Assembly (NCBI RefSeq): GCF_050563545.1
Contig: NZ_JBNXUM010000014.1
Location: 1 to 64,000 of the forward strand
Source: Falsiroseomonas sp050563545
GTDB taxonomy: Bacteria > Pseudomonadota > Alphaproteobacteria > Acetobacterales > Acetobacteraceae
DNA length: 64,000 nucleotides
Reading direction: 5' to 3'
The notes beneath the pieces are model-generated. The model saw only the letters and a program-made list of their open reading frames with translations, had not been told where the DNA came from and searched no databases. Positions 1-9,017 of this stretch are shown piece after piece. The position numbers and the translations under genes were made by a program. Every line of letters starts with the position of its first letter. The first letter of the stretch is position 1.

Positions 1-338
1 GCTTGGTCGGCCGGCCGTGGCGCTGGGCGGGGTCGTTCCGGCCAGCGCCGGGCGCCTGCCGCGGGCGGGGCGGGGCGCGGCCGCGGGCCTGGCCGCCCTC
101 GGTGGGCTGGTTGAAGGGCGGGCCTGAGGCCGCCGCATCACCCTGTGGCAACCCCGCCACACTGTCTCACCTAAGTCGCGGACCCGTGTTTCGGGCGATG
201 GACGCCGCGTCATCCCACAGCCAATAGTGAGCGTGGGCCTGACTGCGGCTGGGGTTTTCCCCTGTCGCAGCACCTGTCGAGGGGGGCAGGCGGGCCAGAG
301 CATGCCGGGGGCCACCCGGTACAGGAGGAGGTTACAGA
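1..338. other. Non-coding leader of the porin gene
   Basis: No convincing gene is present in this stretch. It opens with an extremely G/C-rich segment, and a CCGCCCT / AGGGCGG pair around positions 100-130 could form a hairpin, possibly the end of a gene lying outside the window. Composition becomes less extreme from about 140. The last 30 bases hold a strong Shine-Dalgarno sequence for the porin. I could not pick a confident -35/-10 pair. Confidence 0.5.
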
Positions 339-1835
339 ATGCGCAACCTTTTGTTGGGGACGACGGCTGTCGTCGGCGCTGCGCTGATTGCGCTGCCCGT
401 CGCCGCCCAGGCCCCTGCGGCCAGCGACCTGCCCGTTCTGCCGCGCGCGACGCTGTCGCTCGGGCCGGGCGTGACGGGTTCGCCGGGTCCGCTGGGCACC
501 GGCCTGCAGATCCGCCTCGGCGGCTACATGAACACCTCGTTCATCTGGGCCTATGACAGCCTGGATCGCGCCCGCGGCAACCCGACCGGCGTGAACGGCG
601 TGGGCAACCAGTCCCGCTCGCACAACGACTTCCGCAACGAGGTCGAGATCCACCTCAACGTGTCGGGCAAGGCGGCGAACGGCCTGTCCTACGGCGCGGT
701 GGTCGAGATCCAGAACGACAACGTAGGCGGCGGCTCGGGCTCTGCGCTCGACCTCGACGAAGCCTACATGTTCGTCTCGTCCCCGACGCTCGGCACGATC
801 CGCTTCGGTGAGGAAGACAGCGCCGCGGCCCTCATGCAGGTCCGTGCGCCGTCCATCGTGCAGTTCGGCCCGGACGGCAACTGGGACGTGGGCATCCTCG
901 GCTCCCAGACGCAGACCGCCGGTAACCCGTCGCTGCTGACGGGCATCAACGACGGCAACGACGCGACGAAGGTCATCTACCTCTCGCCGCAGTTCTACGG
1001 CTTCGACGTCGGCTTCTCCTACGCCGCCAACAACGGCGAAGGCGACCGTCCCTTCCAGGGCCGCGCGGTTGACTTCATCGGCGCGGCCGGTGCGGTGATC
1101 GTGCCGTCGGCCACGCAGCGCGACCGCAACCAGAGCACGACGCAGATCAACAACGAGTTCTCGGCGGCGCTGCGCTATCGCGGCTCCTTCCAGAACGTCG
1201 GCGTTGCCGCGTCCTTCGTCGCCATGCGCGCCGACGCCGCCCGCTCCACCCTGTCCAACCAGACGGCGGCCGGTGTGGTTTCGGTCACGGCGGGCCCGAA
1301 CCTGAGCGGCGGGCAGCGTCCGCCCGATGTGACGGCCTACTCGTTCGGCCTGAACCTGTCGGCCTACGGCTTCACCTTCGGCGGCGAGTACACCTGGGGC
1401 AACTACTCCGGCGTCTCCGTCGGCCGCGCGCCGCTGCAGAACAGCCCGAACGGCGACAAGCGCGACGCTTCCAGCCACTACATCCTGGGCCTGACCTACG
1501 TGACCGGCCCCTGGGCCTTCGGCACCTACTGGGGCCAGGGCACGCAGGACAACGGCAACTCCATCAGCGTGACCACCAACGGCGTTGCCGCCACCCTGCT
1601 GAACCCGGAAGACCGCAAGCAGTCCGCCTGGGGCTTCGGCGTGGCCTACACCCTGGCGCCGGGCCTGGAGCTGTTCGCGAACTACAACGTCGTGAACGAC
1701 AAGAACGTCTACCTGCAGCCGCTCGCCACGGTGACGACTGCCGGCCAGGTGTCCAACGCGCCCGGCTCGGCCGCCAACACGGTCCAGAGCCGCAACTACC
1801 AGGGCCTGTTCCTCGGCACCCGCCTGTCGTTCTGA
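339..1835 (+). CDS. Outer-membrane porin, Gram-negative porin family
   Basis: The 498-residue product starts with a signal peptide (Met-Arg-Asn, a hydrophobic Leu/Val/Ala stretch, cleavage near ALPVAAQA). The rest is rich in alternating aromatic, Gly and Asn residues, as in trimeric general porins. It reads GLQIRLGGYMN near residue 55, a typical first beta-strand, and ends in a Phe (GTRLSF), the outer-membrane C-terminal signature read by the BAM machinery. An AGGAGG ribosome site at 323-328 fixes the ATG start. It stands alone, with a long leader and its own terminator, which suggests independent high-level expression. Substrate specificity cannot be read from the sequence. Confidence 0.93.
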   Translation: MRNLLLGTTAVVGAALIALPVAAQAPAASDLPVLPRATLSLGPGVTGSPGPLGTGLQIRLGGYMNTSFIWAYDSLDRARGNPTGVNGVGNQSRSHNDFRNEVEIHLNVSGKAANGLSYGAVVEIQNDNVGGGSGSALDLDEAYMFVSSPTLGTIRFGEEDSAAALMQVRAPSIVQFGPDGNWDVGILGSQTQTAGNPSLLTGINDGNDATKVIYLSPQFYGFDVGFSYAANNGEGDRPFQGRAVDFIGAAGAVIVPSATQRDRNQSTTQINNEFSAALRYRGSFQNVGVAASFVAMRADAARSTLSNQTAAGVVSVTAGPNLSGGQRPPDVTAYSFGLNLSAYGFTFGGEYTWGNYSGVSVGRAPLQNSPNGDKRDASSHYILGLTYVTGPWAFGTYWGQGTQDNGNSISVTTNGVAATLLNPEDRKQSAWGFGVAYTLAPGLELFANYNVVNDKNVYLQPLATVTTAGQVSNAPGSAANTVQSRNYQGLFLGTRLSF

Positions 1836-1862
1836 TCCGACAGACGAGCCTGGGGCTCATTG

Positions 1863-1896
1863 GGGCGGCGGGGCAACCCGCCGCCCTTTCTCTTTT
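1863..1896 (+). terminator. Rho-independent terminator of the porin gene
   Basis: A perfect 10-bp stem GGGCGGCGGG / CCCGCCGCCC with loop GCAA is followed directly by TTTCTCTTTT. It begins 28 bases after the porin stop codon. This is the most canonical terminator seen in the window. Confidence 0.9.
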
Positions 1897-2024
1897 CCAG
1901 GGCCCCATTGCGCGGACGTGCCGGGGGTACGCCGGCGCCTCTTCCGGCCGGGCGCGGGTAAGGGTAAAGACCCTCACCCGGATGGGCGCCGACCCGGCGA
2001 GCCCGACGGCAGGACTGGCAGAGA

Positions 2025-2609
2025 ATGATCGCTCGTGCTTGGGCGCCCCTGGCCCGGGGCCTTCTGATCGGCAGCCTTACCATCGTCGTGCTCGCGGGAT
2101 GCAGCAGCGCGACCCAGGACAACGCCAATTTCCGCGTGCCCGGACAGGACGAGTACAATTCCGGCGCCGGGCGCGACCGCGTGCGCGGCCGGCTCGGCGG
2201 CACCGATGGCCTGTTGCTGTTCGGCACCGACCGCGCGTCCCGCACCACCGCGGCCGCGGATGCCGGCGGCGGCGGGATCGGGGTGAACGCCTTCCTCTGG
2301 CGCGCGACGCTGGACACGCTGTCCTTCATGCCGCTGTCCTCCGCCGATCCCTTCGGCGGCGTCGTGATCACGGACTGGTACACGCCGCCCGGCGTGACCG
2401 GGGAGCGCTTCCGCGCGACCGCCTACATCATGGGGCGCCAGCTCCGCTCCGACGGGGTGCGGGTGGTGATCTTCCGCCAGGAACAGCAGCGCAACGGCAA
2501 CTGGGTGGACAGCCCGGTCTCCGCCGGCACGGCCGGAGAGCTGGAAGACCAGGTCCTGGCCCGCGCGCGGGAGCTGAGGTCCCAATCCACCGCGGCGGCG
2601 CGGTCGTAG
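2025..2609 (+). CDS. DUF3576 lipoprotein
   Basis: This 194-residue protein starts with a basic-then-hydrophobic signal and the lipobox LAGC, so the mature N-terminus is predicted to be a lipidated Cys near residue 26. The body (GGTDGLLLFGTDR, then VNAFLWRATLDTLSFMPLSSADPFGGVVITDWY) matches the alphaproteobacterial DUF3576 family as I know it. The family has no firm function. It sits just upstream of leuS and lptE in related genomes, which hints at an envelope role. A moderate gap of about 115 bases separates it from leuS. Confidence 0.88.
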   Translation: MIARAWAPLARGLLIGSLTIVVLAGCSSATQDNANFRVPGQDEYNSGAGRDRVRGRLGGTDGLLLFGTDRASRTTAAADAGGGGIGVNAFLWRATLDTLSFMPLSSADPFGGVVITDWYTPPGVTGERFRATAYIMGRQLRSDGVRVVIFRQEQQRNGNWVDSPVSAGTAGELEDQVLARARELRSQSTAAARS

Positions 2610-2724
2610 AGGCAGTCCCGGTCCTGCAACGCGGGTCCGGCCGCGGCGGCTGGGCCCTGCGGCGATTTCGCCGAGCGCCGATCCGGTCTATGGCTAGGCC
2701 TTCAAGGCCTTGCATCGTAGCGAC

Positions 2725-5349
2725 ATGAACGACCAGCCCGACCGCGCGGCCCCCGCGCGCTATGATTTTGCGACAGCCGAGCCGCGCTGGCAGGCGGAAT
2801 GGGATCGCCGCGCCTGCTTCGCCGTGCCCGACGTACCGCCGCCCGGCGCGCGCAAATACTACGTGCTCGAGATGTTCCCCTACCCTTCGGGCAAGATCCA
2901 TATGGGGCACGTCCGCAACTACACGCTCGGCGACGTCGTCGCGCGCTACAAGCGGGCGCGCGGGCATCTCGTGATGCACCCCATGGGCTGGGACGCCTTC
3001 GGCCTGCCCGCGGAGAACGCGGCGCGGGAGCGCGGCGTGCATCCCGGGAAGTGGACCTACGACAACATCGCCAACATGCGGTCCGAGCTGCAGCGCATGG
3101 GCCTTTCGCTGGAATGGGCGCGGGAATTCGCGACCTGCGACGTCGGCTACTACGGCAAGCAGCAGAAGCTGTTCCTGGATTTCTGGAAGGCCGGCCTGGT
3201 CGAGCGCAAGGAAAGCTGGGTCAACTGGGACCCCGTGGACGGCACGGTGCTGGCGAACGAGCAGGTGATCGACGGCCGCGGCTGGCGGTCCGGCGCGCTT
3301 GTCGAGAAGAAGAAGCTCAGCCAGTGGTTCCTCAGCATCACGAAGTATGCGCCGGAGCTGCTGGAGGCGCTGGGCACGCTCGACCGCTGGCCCGAGCGCG
3401 TGAAGCTGATGCAGTCCAACTGGATCGGCCGCAGCGAGGGAGCGCGGGTCCGTTTCCGTCTGACCGACGCCGCGGCTGCCGGCGTGGACGAAGTCGAGGT
3501 GTTCACCACGCGGCCGGATACGCTGTTCGGCATGTCCTTCCTGGCCGTCGCCGCGGAGCATCCGCTGGCCGCGGCGGCGGCGGCGCGCGATCCCAAGGCG
3601 GCCGATTTCGTCGCCGAATGCCGCCGCATGGGCACGAGCGAGGCCGCGATCGAGCAGGCGGAGAAGCGCGGCTACGACACCGGCTTCCGCGTCGCGCATC
3701 CCTTCCTGCCGGGCGAGAGCTTCCCCGTCTGGATCGCGAACTTCGTGCTGATGGAATACGGCACCGGCGCGATCTTCGGCTGCCCCGCCCATGACGAGCG
3801 CGACTTCGAGTTCGCGACGAAGTACGGCCTGCCGATCCTGCCCGTCGTGCTGCCGCCCGGCGCCGATCCCGACAGCTTCGTGCTGGATGGCGAGGCCTAT
3901 GTCGGCGACGGGACGATCTTCAACTCGGCCTTCCTGAACGGCCTCGACGTCGCAGCGGCCAAGCGGCGCGTGATCGAGGAGCTGGAGAAGACCGGCCAGG
4001 GCACCGGCGTGGTGAACTGGCGCCTGCGGGACTGGGGGATCAGCCGCCAGCGCTACTGGGGCTGCCCGATCCCCGTGATCCATTGCGAGGCCTGCGGTGC
4101 GGTGCCCGTGCCGGAGAAGAACCTGCCGGTGGAACTGCCGCAGGACGTGGATTTCTCGCGCCCGGGCAACCCGCTGGATCACCACCCCACGTGGAAGCAC
4201 GTGAACTGCCCGTCCTGCGGCAAGCCCGCGCGGCGCGAGACCGACACCTGCGACACCTTCGTCGATTCGTCCTGGTACTTCGCGCGCTTCTGCTCACCGC
4301 GCGCGGAGGAGCCGGTGACGCGGGCGGCCGTGGATGCCTGGCTGCCGGTGGACCAGTATATCGGCGGCATCGAGCACGCGATCCTGCACCTGCTCTACAG
4401 CCGCTTCTTCACCCGCGCGATGAAGGCCTCCGGCCACCTGGATTGCGAGGAGCCCTTCGCCGGCCTCTTCACCCAGGGGATGGTGCAACACGAGAGCTAC
4501 AAGGGCTCGGACGGGCGCTGGCTCTACCCCGAGGAAGTCGAGATCACGCAGGCCGCGGACGGGACGCGCATGGCGGTGGTGAAGGGCACGAACGAGCCGG
4601 CGGTCATCGGCCGCGTCGAGGCGATGTCGAAGTCCAAGCGCAACACCGTCGATCCCGGCGCCATCATCGGCAAATACGGCGCCGACACCGCGCGCTGGTT
4701 CATCCTGTCGGACAACCCGCCGGAGCGTGACATGGAGTGGACCGAGGCCGGCGTGGCCGGCGCCTTCCGCTTCACCCAGCGCCTCTGGCGACTGGCCAAT
4801 GCCGCCGCGGCTGCGCTGCCGCCGCCCGATGCGCCGCAGGCCGATGGCGGCCCCGCGCGCAAGCTGCGCCAGGCGACGCACCGCACCATCGCCGCCGTGA
4901 CCGAGGCGCTGGAGAGCTTCGCCTTCAACGTCGCCGTCGCGCGCATCCATGAGTTCGCCAATGCGATCGGAGAGGCAGAGGCGAATGCCGGTGCCGAGGG
5001 CATAGGCGCGGCGCGGCGCGAGGCGCTGGAGACGCTGGCGCGCCTTTCCGCCCCGATGATGCCGCACCTCGCGGAGGAGGTGTTCTCCACGCTCCGCCCC
5101 GGCGCCGGCCTGGTCGCCGAGATGCCCTGGCCCGAGGCCGATCCCGCGTTGCTGAAGGCGGAGACGGTGACGCTGGCGGTGCAGGTCCTGGGCAAGCTGC
5201 GCGCCACCATCGAGGTCGCGGTCGGCGAGAGCGAGGAGCGGATCTTCGCCCTGGCGGAAGCCGATGAGAACGTGCAGCGTGCGATCGGCGGCAAGCCCGT
5301 GAAGAAGCGCATCCATGTCCCGGGTCGTGTGGTCAACCTCGTTGTCTGA
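2725..5349 (+). CDS. leuS: Leucyl-tRNA synthetase
   Basis: This class I aminoacyl-tRNA synthetase charges tRNA-Leu in the cytoplasm. The HIGH-type motif HMGH is at about residues 59-62. The CP1 editing domain carries TTRPDTLFG, and the KMSKS-type motif (MSKSKRNTVDP) lies near residue 635. The protein ends in an anticodon-binding and C-terminal domain. At 874 residues it has the usual length. I take the ATG at 2725 because the in-frame TTG at 2710 adds only five residues; neither has a strong ribosome site. The 3' end overlaps lptE by 35 bases. Confidence 0.97.
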   Translation: MNDQPDRAAPARYDFATAEPRWQAEWDRRACFAVPDVPPPGARKYYVLEMFPYPSGKIHMGHVRNYTLGDVVARYKRARGHLVMHPMGWDAFGLPAENAARERGVHPGKWTYDNIANMRSELQRMGLSLEWAREFATCDVGYYGKQQKLFLDFWKAGLVERKESWVNWDPVDGTVLANEQVIDGRGWRSGALVEKKKLSQWFLSITKYAPELLEALGTLDRWPERVKLMQSNWIGRSEGARVRFRLTDAAAAGVDEVEVFTTRPDTLFGMSFLAVAAEHPLAAAAAARDPKAADFVAECRRMGTSEAAIEQAEKRGYDTGFRVAHPFLPGESFPVWIANFVLMEYGTGAIFGCPAHDERDFEFATKYGLPILPVVLPPGADPDSFVLDGEAYVGDGTIFNSAFLNGLDVAAAKRRVIEELEKTGQGTGVVNWRLRDWGISRQRYWGCPIPVIHCEACGAVPVPEKNLPVELPQDVDFSRPGNPLDHHPTWKHVNCPSCGKPARRETDTCDTFVDSSWYFARFCSPRAEEPVTRAAVDAWLPVDQYIGGIEHAILHLLYSRFFTRAMKASGHLDCEEPFAGLFTQGMVQHESYKGSDGRWLYPEEVEITQAADGTRMAVVKGTNEPAVIGRVEAMSKSKRNTVDPGAIIGKYGADTARWFILSDNPPERDMEWTEAGVAGAFRFTQRLWRLANAAAAALPPPDAPQADGGPARKLRQATHRTIAAVTEALESFAFNVAVARIHEFANAIGEAEANAGAEGIGAARREALETLARLSAPMMPHLAEEVFSTLRPGAGLVAEMPWPEADPALLKAETVTLAVQVLGKLRATIEVAVGESEERIFALAEADENVQRAIGGKPVKKRIHVPGRVVNLVV

Positions 5350-6046
5350 GAAGCTGGCACGGCGCAGTCTGCTGGCGGCGGCGCTCGCGCTGCCGGCCAC
5401 GGGTTGCGGCTTTCGGCCGATCTACATGCAGGGCGGCAGCGAGGCGACGCCCGAGGACGCGAATGTCCGGGCGGAGCTGCGCCAGGTCAGCGTGCAGCTC
5501 GTGCCGGAACGCTTCGGCCAGCTGCTGCGGCGCGACCTTCAGTCGAAGCTCGGCACGCCAGGCGGCGTCGCCGGCGCGAAATGGGAGCTGCTGGTCGCGC
5601 CGAGCTTCGCGGTGGAGAGCCAGGGCATCCAGCGCGACGGCCAGGTCACGCGCGTGCGCTACATCGCCACCGCCAACTGGACGCTGGTCCGCGCCAACCC
5701 TCGCGAGGCCGTGGCCAACGGCTTCGAGCGCACGATCGACGCCTTCAACGTGCAGCCCAACCAGTTCTTCGCCTCGGACATGGCGAACGACGCGACGCAG
5801 CGCCGGCTGTCGCAACAGCTCGCGGGCGAGATCGTGGAGCGGCTGGCGATGCGCTTCCGCACCCGCCGCGACGACGCGCCGCCGACGCTGATCGCGCCGG
5901 TCGAGCCGCCGCCCGCCATGCCCGATCCCGTGATGTCGCCGCGTCCGATGACGCCGACCCCGGGCGCCGGCGTCGAGGGCGCCGGCGGCGGCGGGCTTCA
6001 GGGCGGCATCGGCGCCCCCGCCGGCGTGATGAGCCCGCTGCGGTGA
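5315..6046 (+). CDS. lptE: LPS-assembly lipoprotein LptE
   Basis: LptE is the outer-membrane lipoprotein that plugs LptD during lipopolysaccharide insertion. The product has a signal sequence ending in lipobox PATGC (Cys near residue 32), then GFRPIYM, the hallmark start of alphaproteobacterial LptE. The C-terminal 60 residues are Pro/Gly-rich and probably disordered. The start lies inside leuS (35-base overlap), implying translational coupling. The order leuS-lptE-holA is conserved in alphaproteobacteria. Confidence 0.9.
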   Translation: MSRVVWSTSLSEKLARRSLLAAALALPATGCGFRPIYMQGGSEATPEDANVRAELRQVSVQLVPERFGQLLRRDLQSKLGTPGGVAGAKWELLVAPSFAVESQGIQRDGQVTRVRYIATANWTLVRANPREAVANGFERTIDAFNVQPNQFFASDMANDATQRRLSQQLAGEIVERLAMRFRTRRDDAPPTLIAPVEPPPAMPDPVMSPRPMTPTPGAGVEGAGGGGLQGGIGAPAGVMSPLR

Positions 6047-6078
6047 GGGTGGCGGGGTTGCGCCAACCCCCACCCCGA

Positions 6079-6134
6079 CCCTCCCCCGCAAGCGGGAGAG
6101 GGAGCGGCTGCGCCATCTTCCCTCTCCTGCTTGC
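6079..6134. repeat. Tandem pair of palindromic intergenic repeats
   Basis: Between lptE and holA, CCCTCCCCCGC-AA-GCGGGAGAGGG (6079-6102, one arm mismatch) is followed by a related palindrome beginning CCCTCTCCTGC. The same core recurs in at least three other intergenic gaps of this window, with a shorter relative near 14.95 kb. The element could act as an RNA hairpin or be a REP-like repeat. Confidence 0.7.
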
Positions 6135-6216
6135 GGCGGGGGGAGGAGCCCACGCGGAGCGTGGGCGAGTGGAGGTGTGCGCAACAGCCCCCGACACTCG
6201 CCTGCCCGCCTGACGC

Positions 6217-7230
6217 ATGGCCAAGCTGGACGCACGCCGCGTCGCCGGGGTTCTGGCCGATCCCGGCCCCTTCCGCGCGGTGCTGCTGCATGGCGACGAT
6301 GCCGGCCTGGTGCGGGAACGCGCCGAGTCCCTCGTCCGCGCCGTGATGGGCGGGAAGACGGACGACCCCTTCCGCATGGCCGAGCTGACGCGCGAGGAAG
6401 CGGCGAAGCCCGGCGTGCTGGCGGGCGAGGCCTCGGCGCTGGCGATGACCGGCGGGCGCCGCGTGGTGCGGCTGCGCGAGGCGACCGATGCCCACGCGAC
6501 CGCGCTGAAGGACGCGCTGGCGACGCCCGGCGAGGCGCTGATGGTGCTGGAAGGCGGGGAGCTCACGGCGCGATCCAAGCTGCGGGTGCTGGCCGAGGCC
6601 GCGTCGGACGTCGCGGTGATCGCCTGCTACCGCGAGCGGGGCGAGGAGCTGGCCCGGACGCTCGGCGCGATGTTCCGCGAGGAAGGCGTGCAGGCCGACC
6701 CGGCCGCGCTGTCCTGGCTGGCGGCCAGGCTCGGCGAGGACCGCATGCAGACCAGGCGCGAGGTCGAAAAGATCGCGCTCTATGTCGGCGCCGGCGGCAA
6801 GGTGGACGAGGACGCCGCGCTGGCCTGCGCGCCGGAAGGGGCGCTGGGCGACCTGGACGAGGCGTTGATGGCGGCGACGGCGGGCGATCCGGCTGCGGCC
6901 GACCGCGCACTCGTGGCGGCCTTCTCGGAGGGTGCTAACCCCGTGCAGGTCATCCGCTCCGCGCTGCGGCACCTGCAGCGGCTGCACGAGGCCGCGGTGG
7001 CGGGCGGCGATGCCGGCGTGTTGCGGCCGCCGGTCTTCTTCCGCCACAAGCCGGCCTTCGACCGAGCGCTGCGCCTGTGGTCGCCGGGCGCGCTAGAGGC
7101 CGTGGGAAATGCCCTGCTGGAAGCGGAGAAGCGGACCAAGACGACGGCGTACAGGGAGTCAGACGTGACGATCGCACGGGCCGCGCTCGCCGCAATCGCG
7201 CGTCAGGCGGCGGCGCTGACGCAGCGGTAG
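6217..7230 (+). CDS. holA: DNA polymerase III subunit delta
   Basis: HolA is the clamp-loader delta subunit that opens the beta sliding clamp. The 337-residue product begins with a Lys/Asp-rich segment and AVLLHGDDAGLVRERAESLVRAV, matching the delta N-terminal domain (RAFLLYGPDxGLVRERA-like). It continues through GGRRVVRLREA and a helical collar domain with ANPVQVIRSALRHLQRL. Its place after leuS and lptE and convergent to parB is the usual alphaproteobacterial arrangement. Confidence 0.93.
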   Translation: MAKLDARRVAGVLADPGPFRAVLLHGDDAGLVRERAESLVRAVMGGKTDDPFRMAELTREEAAKPGVLAGEASALAMTGGRRVVRLREATDAHATALKDALATPGEALMVLEGGELTARSKLRVLAEAASDVAVIACYRERGEELARTLGAMFREEGVQADPAALSWLAARLGEDRMQTRREVEKIALYVGAGGKVDEDAALACAPEGALGDLDEALMAATAGDPAAADRALVAAFSEGANPVQVIRSALRHLQRLHEAAVAGGDAGVLRPPVFFRHKPAFDRALRLWSPGALEAVGNALLEAEKRTKTTAYRESDVTIARAALAAIARQAAALTQR

Positions 7231-7267
7231 ACCAGTGATTTCAGCATCTGGCGATGAAAGCCAAAGA

Positions 7268-7311
7268 CAGGAATTTTTCCTGGTATAGGTGTCTTCTTTC
7301 GGATAATCCGA
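7268..7311. terminator. Hairpins between convergent holA and parB
   Basis: This gap is much more A/T-rich than its surroundings. It holds two small perfect dyads, CAGGAA-TTT-TTCCTG (7268-7282) and TCGGAT-A-ATCCGA (7299-7311). Neither has a proper U-tract, so they may be weak bidirectional terminators. The role is inferred from position between two converging genes. Confidence 0.4.
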
Positions 7312-7347
7312 CAACACCATTCCATAATCTCGGAATCGTTCCGACCA

Positions 7348-8211
7348 TCAGCCCGTGCCGAGCAGCAGCCGGATCACGCCGTCGAGCTGGTCGAGGTCGC
7401 GGTAATGGATGACGACCTCGCCGCCCTTACCCTGCGTCTTGACCGCGACCTTCAGGCCCAGCCGCTCGATCAATTGCCGTTCCAGCGCGGCGATGTCGGG
7501 GTCGCGGCCGGCGCGCTCAGCCTTGCCCTGGCGGGGATGGGATTGCGCGGCGGCCAGCGCCTCCGCCTGGCGGACGTTCAGGCTGCGGGCGACGATCTGC
7601 GCGGCGAGGCGGCCGGGATCTTTGGCGCCGACCAGGGTGCGGGCGTGGCCGGCGGTCAGCGCACCGTTGCGGACGAGGTCGCGGATCTCCGGCGGCAGGC
7701 CGAGCAGGCGGAGCGTGTTGGCGACGTGGCTGCGGCTCTTGCCAACGGCCTGGCCCAGGGCTTCCTGGGTGAGGCCGAATTCGTCGAGGAGGCGGCGATA
7801 TCCCTCGGCCTCCTCCATGGCATTGAGGTCCTGGCGCTGCAGGTTCTCGACCAGGCCGGCGGCCATGGCCTCCCGGTCGCCGAAGTCGCGGACGATGACC
7901 GGGACTTGGTGGAGCTGCGCGACCTGCGCGGCGCGCCAGCGGCGCTCGCCGCCAATGATCTCGTAGGTTTCCGTCGCACCTGGCTTAGGGCGGGCGAGAA
8001 TGGGCTGGAGGATGCCGTTCTCGCGGATCGAGACGGCGAGTTCCTCGAGGCTCGCCTTGTCCATGGCGCCGCGGGGCTGGAAGGGGCCGGGCTCGAGCTG
8101 CTCGATCGGCAAGGTGCGAAGCGCCGACTCCTCGGGCGCCGCCGGCGCGTCGGGGATCAGGGCGGAGAGGCCGCGGCCAAGCCGAGGCGGCGCTTTCTTC
8201 GTGCTGCTCAT
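7348..8211 (-). CDS. parB: Chromosome-partitioning protein ParB
   Basis: ParB is a CTP-dependent clamp that loads at parS and spreads to segregate origins. The 287-residue protein has the ParA-activating N-terminal peptide RLGRGLSALIP (residues 10-20), the CTP-binding motifs GERRWRA (88-94) and ENLQR (122-126), a helix-turn-helix (TQEALGQAVGKSRSHVANTLRLL), and a C-terminal dimerisation region. Its ATG overlaps the parA stop by 4 bases. Two parS sites lie upstream in the same operon. Confidence 0.97.
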   Translation of the reverse strand: MSSTKKAPPRLGRGLSALIPDAPAAPEESALRTLPIEQLEPGPFQPRGAMDKASLEELAVSIRENGILQPILARPKPGATETYEIIGGERRWRAAQVAQLHQVPVIVRDFGDREAMAAGLVENLQRQDLNAMEEAEGYRRLLDEFGLTQEALGQAVGKSRSHVANTLRLLGLPPEIRDLVRNGALTAGHARTLVGAKDPGRLAAQIVARSLNVRQAEALAAAQSHPRQGKAERAGRDPDIAALERQLIERLGLKVAVKTQGKGGEVVIHYRDLDQLDGVIRLLLGTG

Positions 8212-9017
8212 CGGGCGGGGACGCGGGCGCGCTCCCTCTTCAGGAATTCAGCCGCGAGCTTGATGTGGGCCTGCGCGCCTGGCGAACGGAAATCGTAGAG
8301 AAGGACGGGCAGGCCATGCGAGGGAGCCTCGCTGACCCGGACGTTGCGGGGGATCACGGTCTCATAGACCTTGTCCTTGAAGAATCCTCGGACGTCGTTG
8401 GCGACGAGTTCCGACAGGTTGTTCCGCCGGTCCACCATGGTCAGCACGATGCCGTCGAGCGCGAGCCGCGGGTTCAGGGCGCGCCGGACGCGGTCGATGG
8501 TGCGGGTGATCTGGCTGATCCCTTCCAGCGCGAAGAACTCGGTCTGGAGCGGGACGATGACGCCCTGGGCGGCGACGAGCGCGTTCAGCGTAATCAGGCC
8601 GAGCGAGGGCGGGCAGTCCAGGAAAACGAAGTCGAAGCCTGACAGCACCTCGGCGCCGGCCTTCAGGCCGGCGGCCAGCCGGCGCTCGCGGTCCTCGAGG
8701 CCGACGAGCTCAACCTCGGCGCCAGCGAGGTCGGGGTCGGCGGGCAGGATGGAGAGGTTCGGGATGGCGGTCGGGCGGACGAGGTCGGCGAGCTTTCCGT
8801 CCTCGACCAGCAGGGCGTAGCTGCCGGCGGCGCGGTCCTGCCGCGCGATCCCGAGGCCGGTGGAGGCATTGCCCTGGGGATCGAGGTCGATGAGCAGGAC
8901 TCGGTAATCCGCCGCGAGGGCAGTCGCGAGGTTGATGGCGGTCGTCGTCTTGCCGACGCCGCCCTTCTGGTTGGCGAAGGCCAGGATCCGCGTGTCGCGG
9001 TCAGGCGTCGGGGCCAC
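8208..9017 (-). CDS. parA: Chromosome-partitioning ATPase ParA
   Basis: ParA is a nucleoid-bound, ATP-switching protein that moves ParB-parS complexes. It shows the deviant Walker A motif KGGVGKTT (residues 18-25), DLDPQGNASTGLG (switch I) and FLDCPPSLGLITLNAL (Walker B/switch II). The start is a GTG at 9017, lying 17 bases inside the end of rsmG, so translation is probably coupled. At 269 residues it is the normal chromosomal type. Confidence 0.97.
   Translation of the reverse strand: MAPTPDRDTRILAFANQKGGVGKTTTAINLATALAADYRVLLIDLDPQGNASTGLGIARQDRAAGSYALLVEDGKLADLVRPTAIPNLSILPADPDLAGAEVELVGLEDRERRLAAGLKAGAEVLSGFDFVFLDCPPSLGLITLNALVAAQGVIVPLQTEFFALEGISQITRTIDRVRRALNPRLALDGIVLTMVDRRNNLSELVANDVRGFFKDKVYETVIPRNVRVSEAPSHGLPVLLYDFRSPGAQAHIKLAAEFLKRERARVPAR

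Noticed and set aside
3..227. A 74-codon frame at the window start.
   Set aside because: Its composition is a biased Arg/Gly/Ala/Pro mix without any recognisable motif, and no ribosome site is visible.
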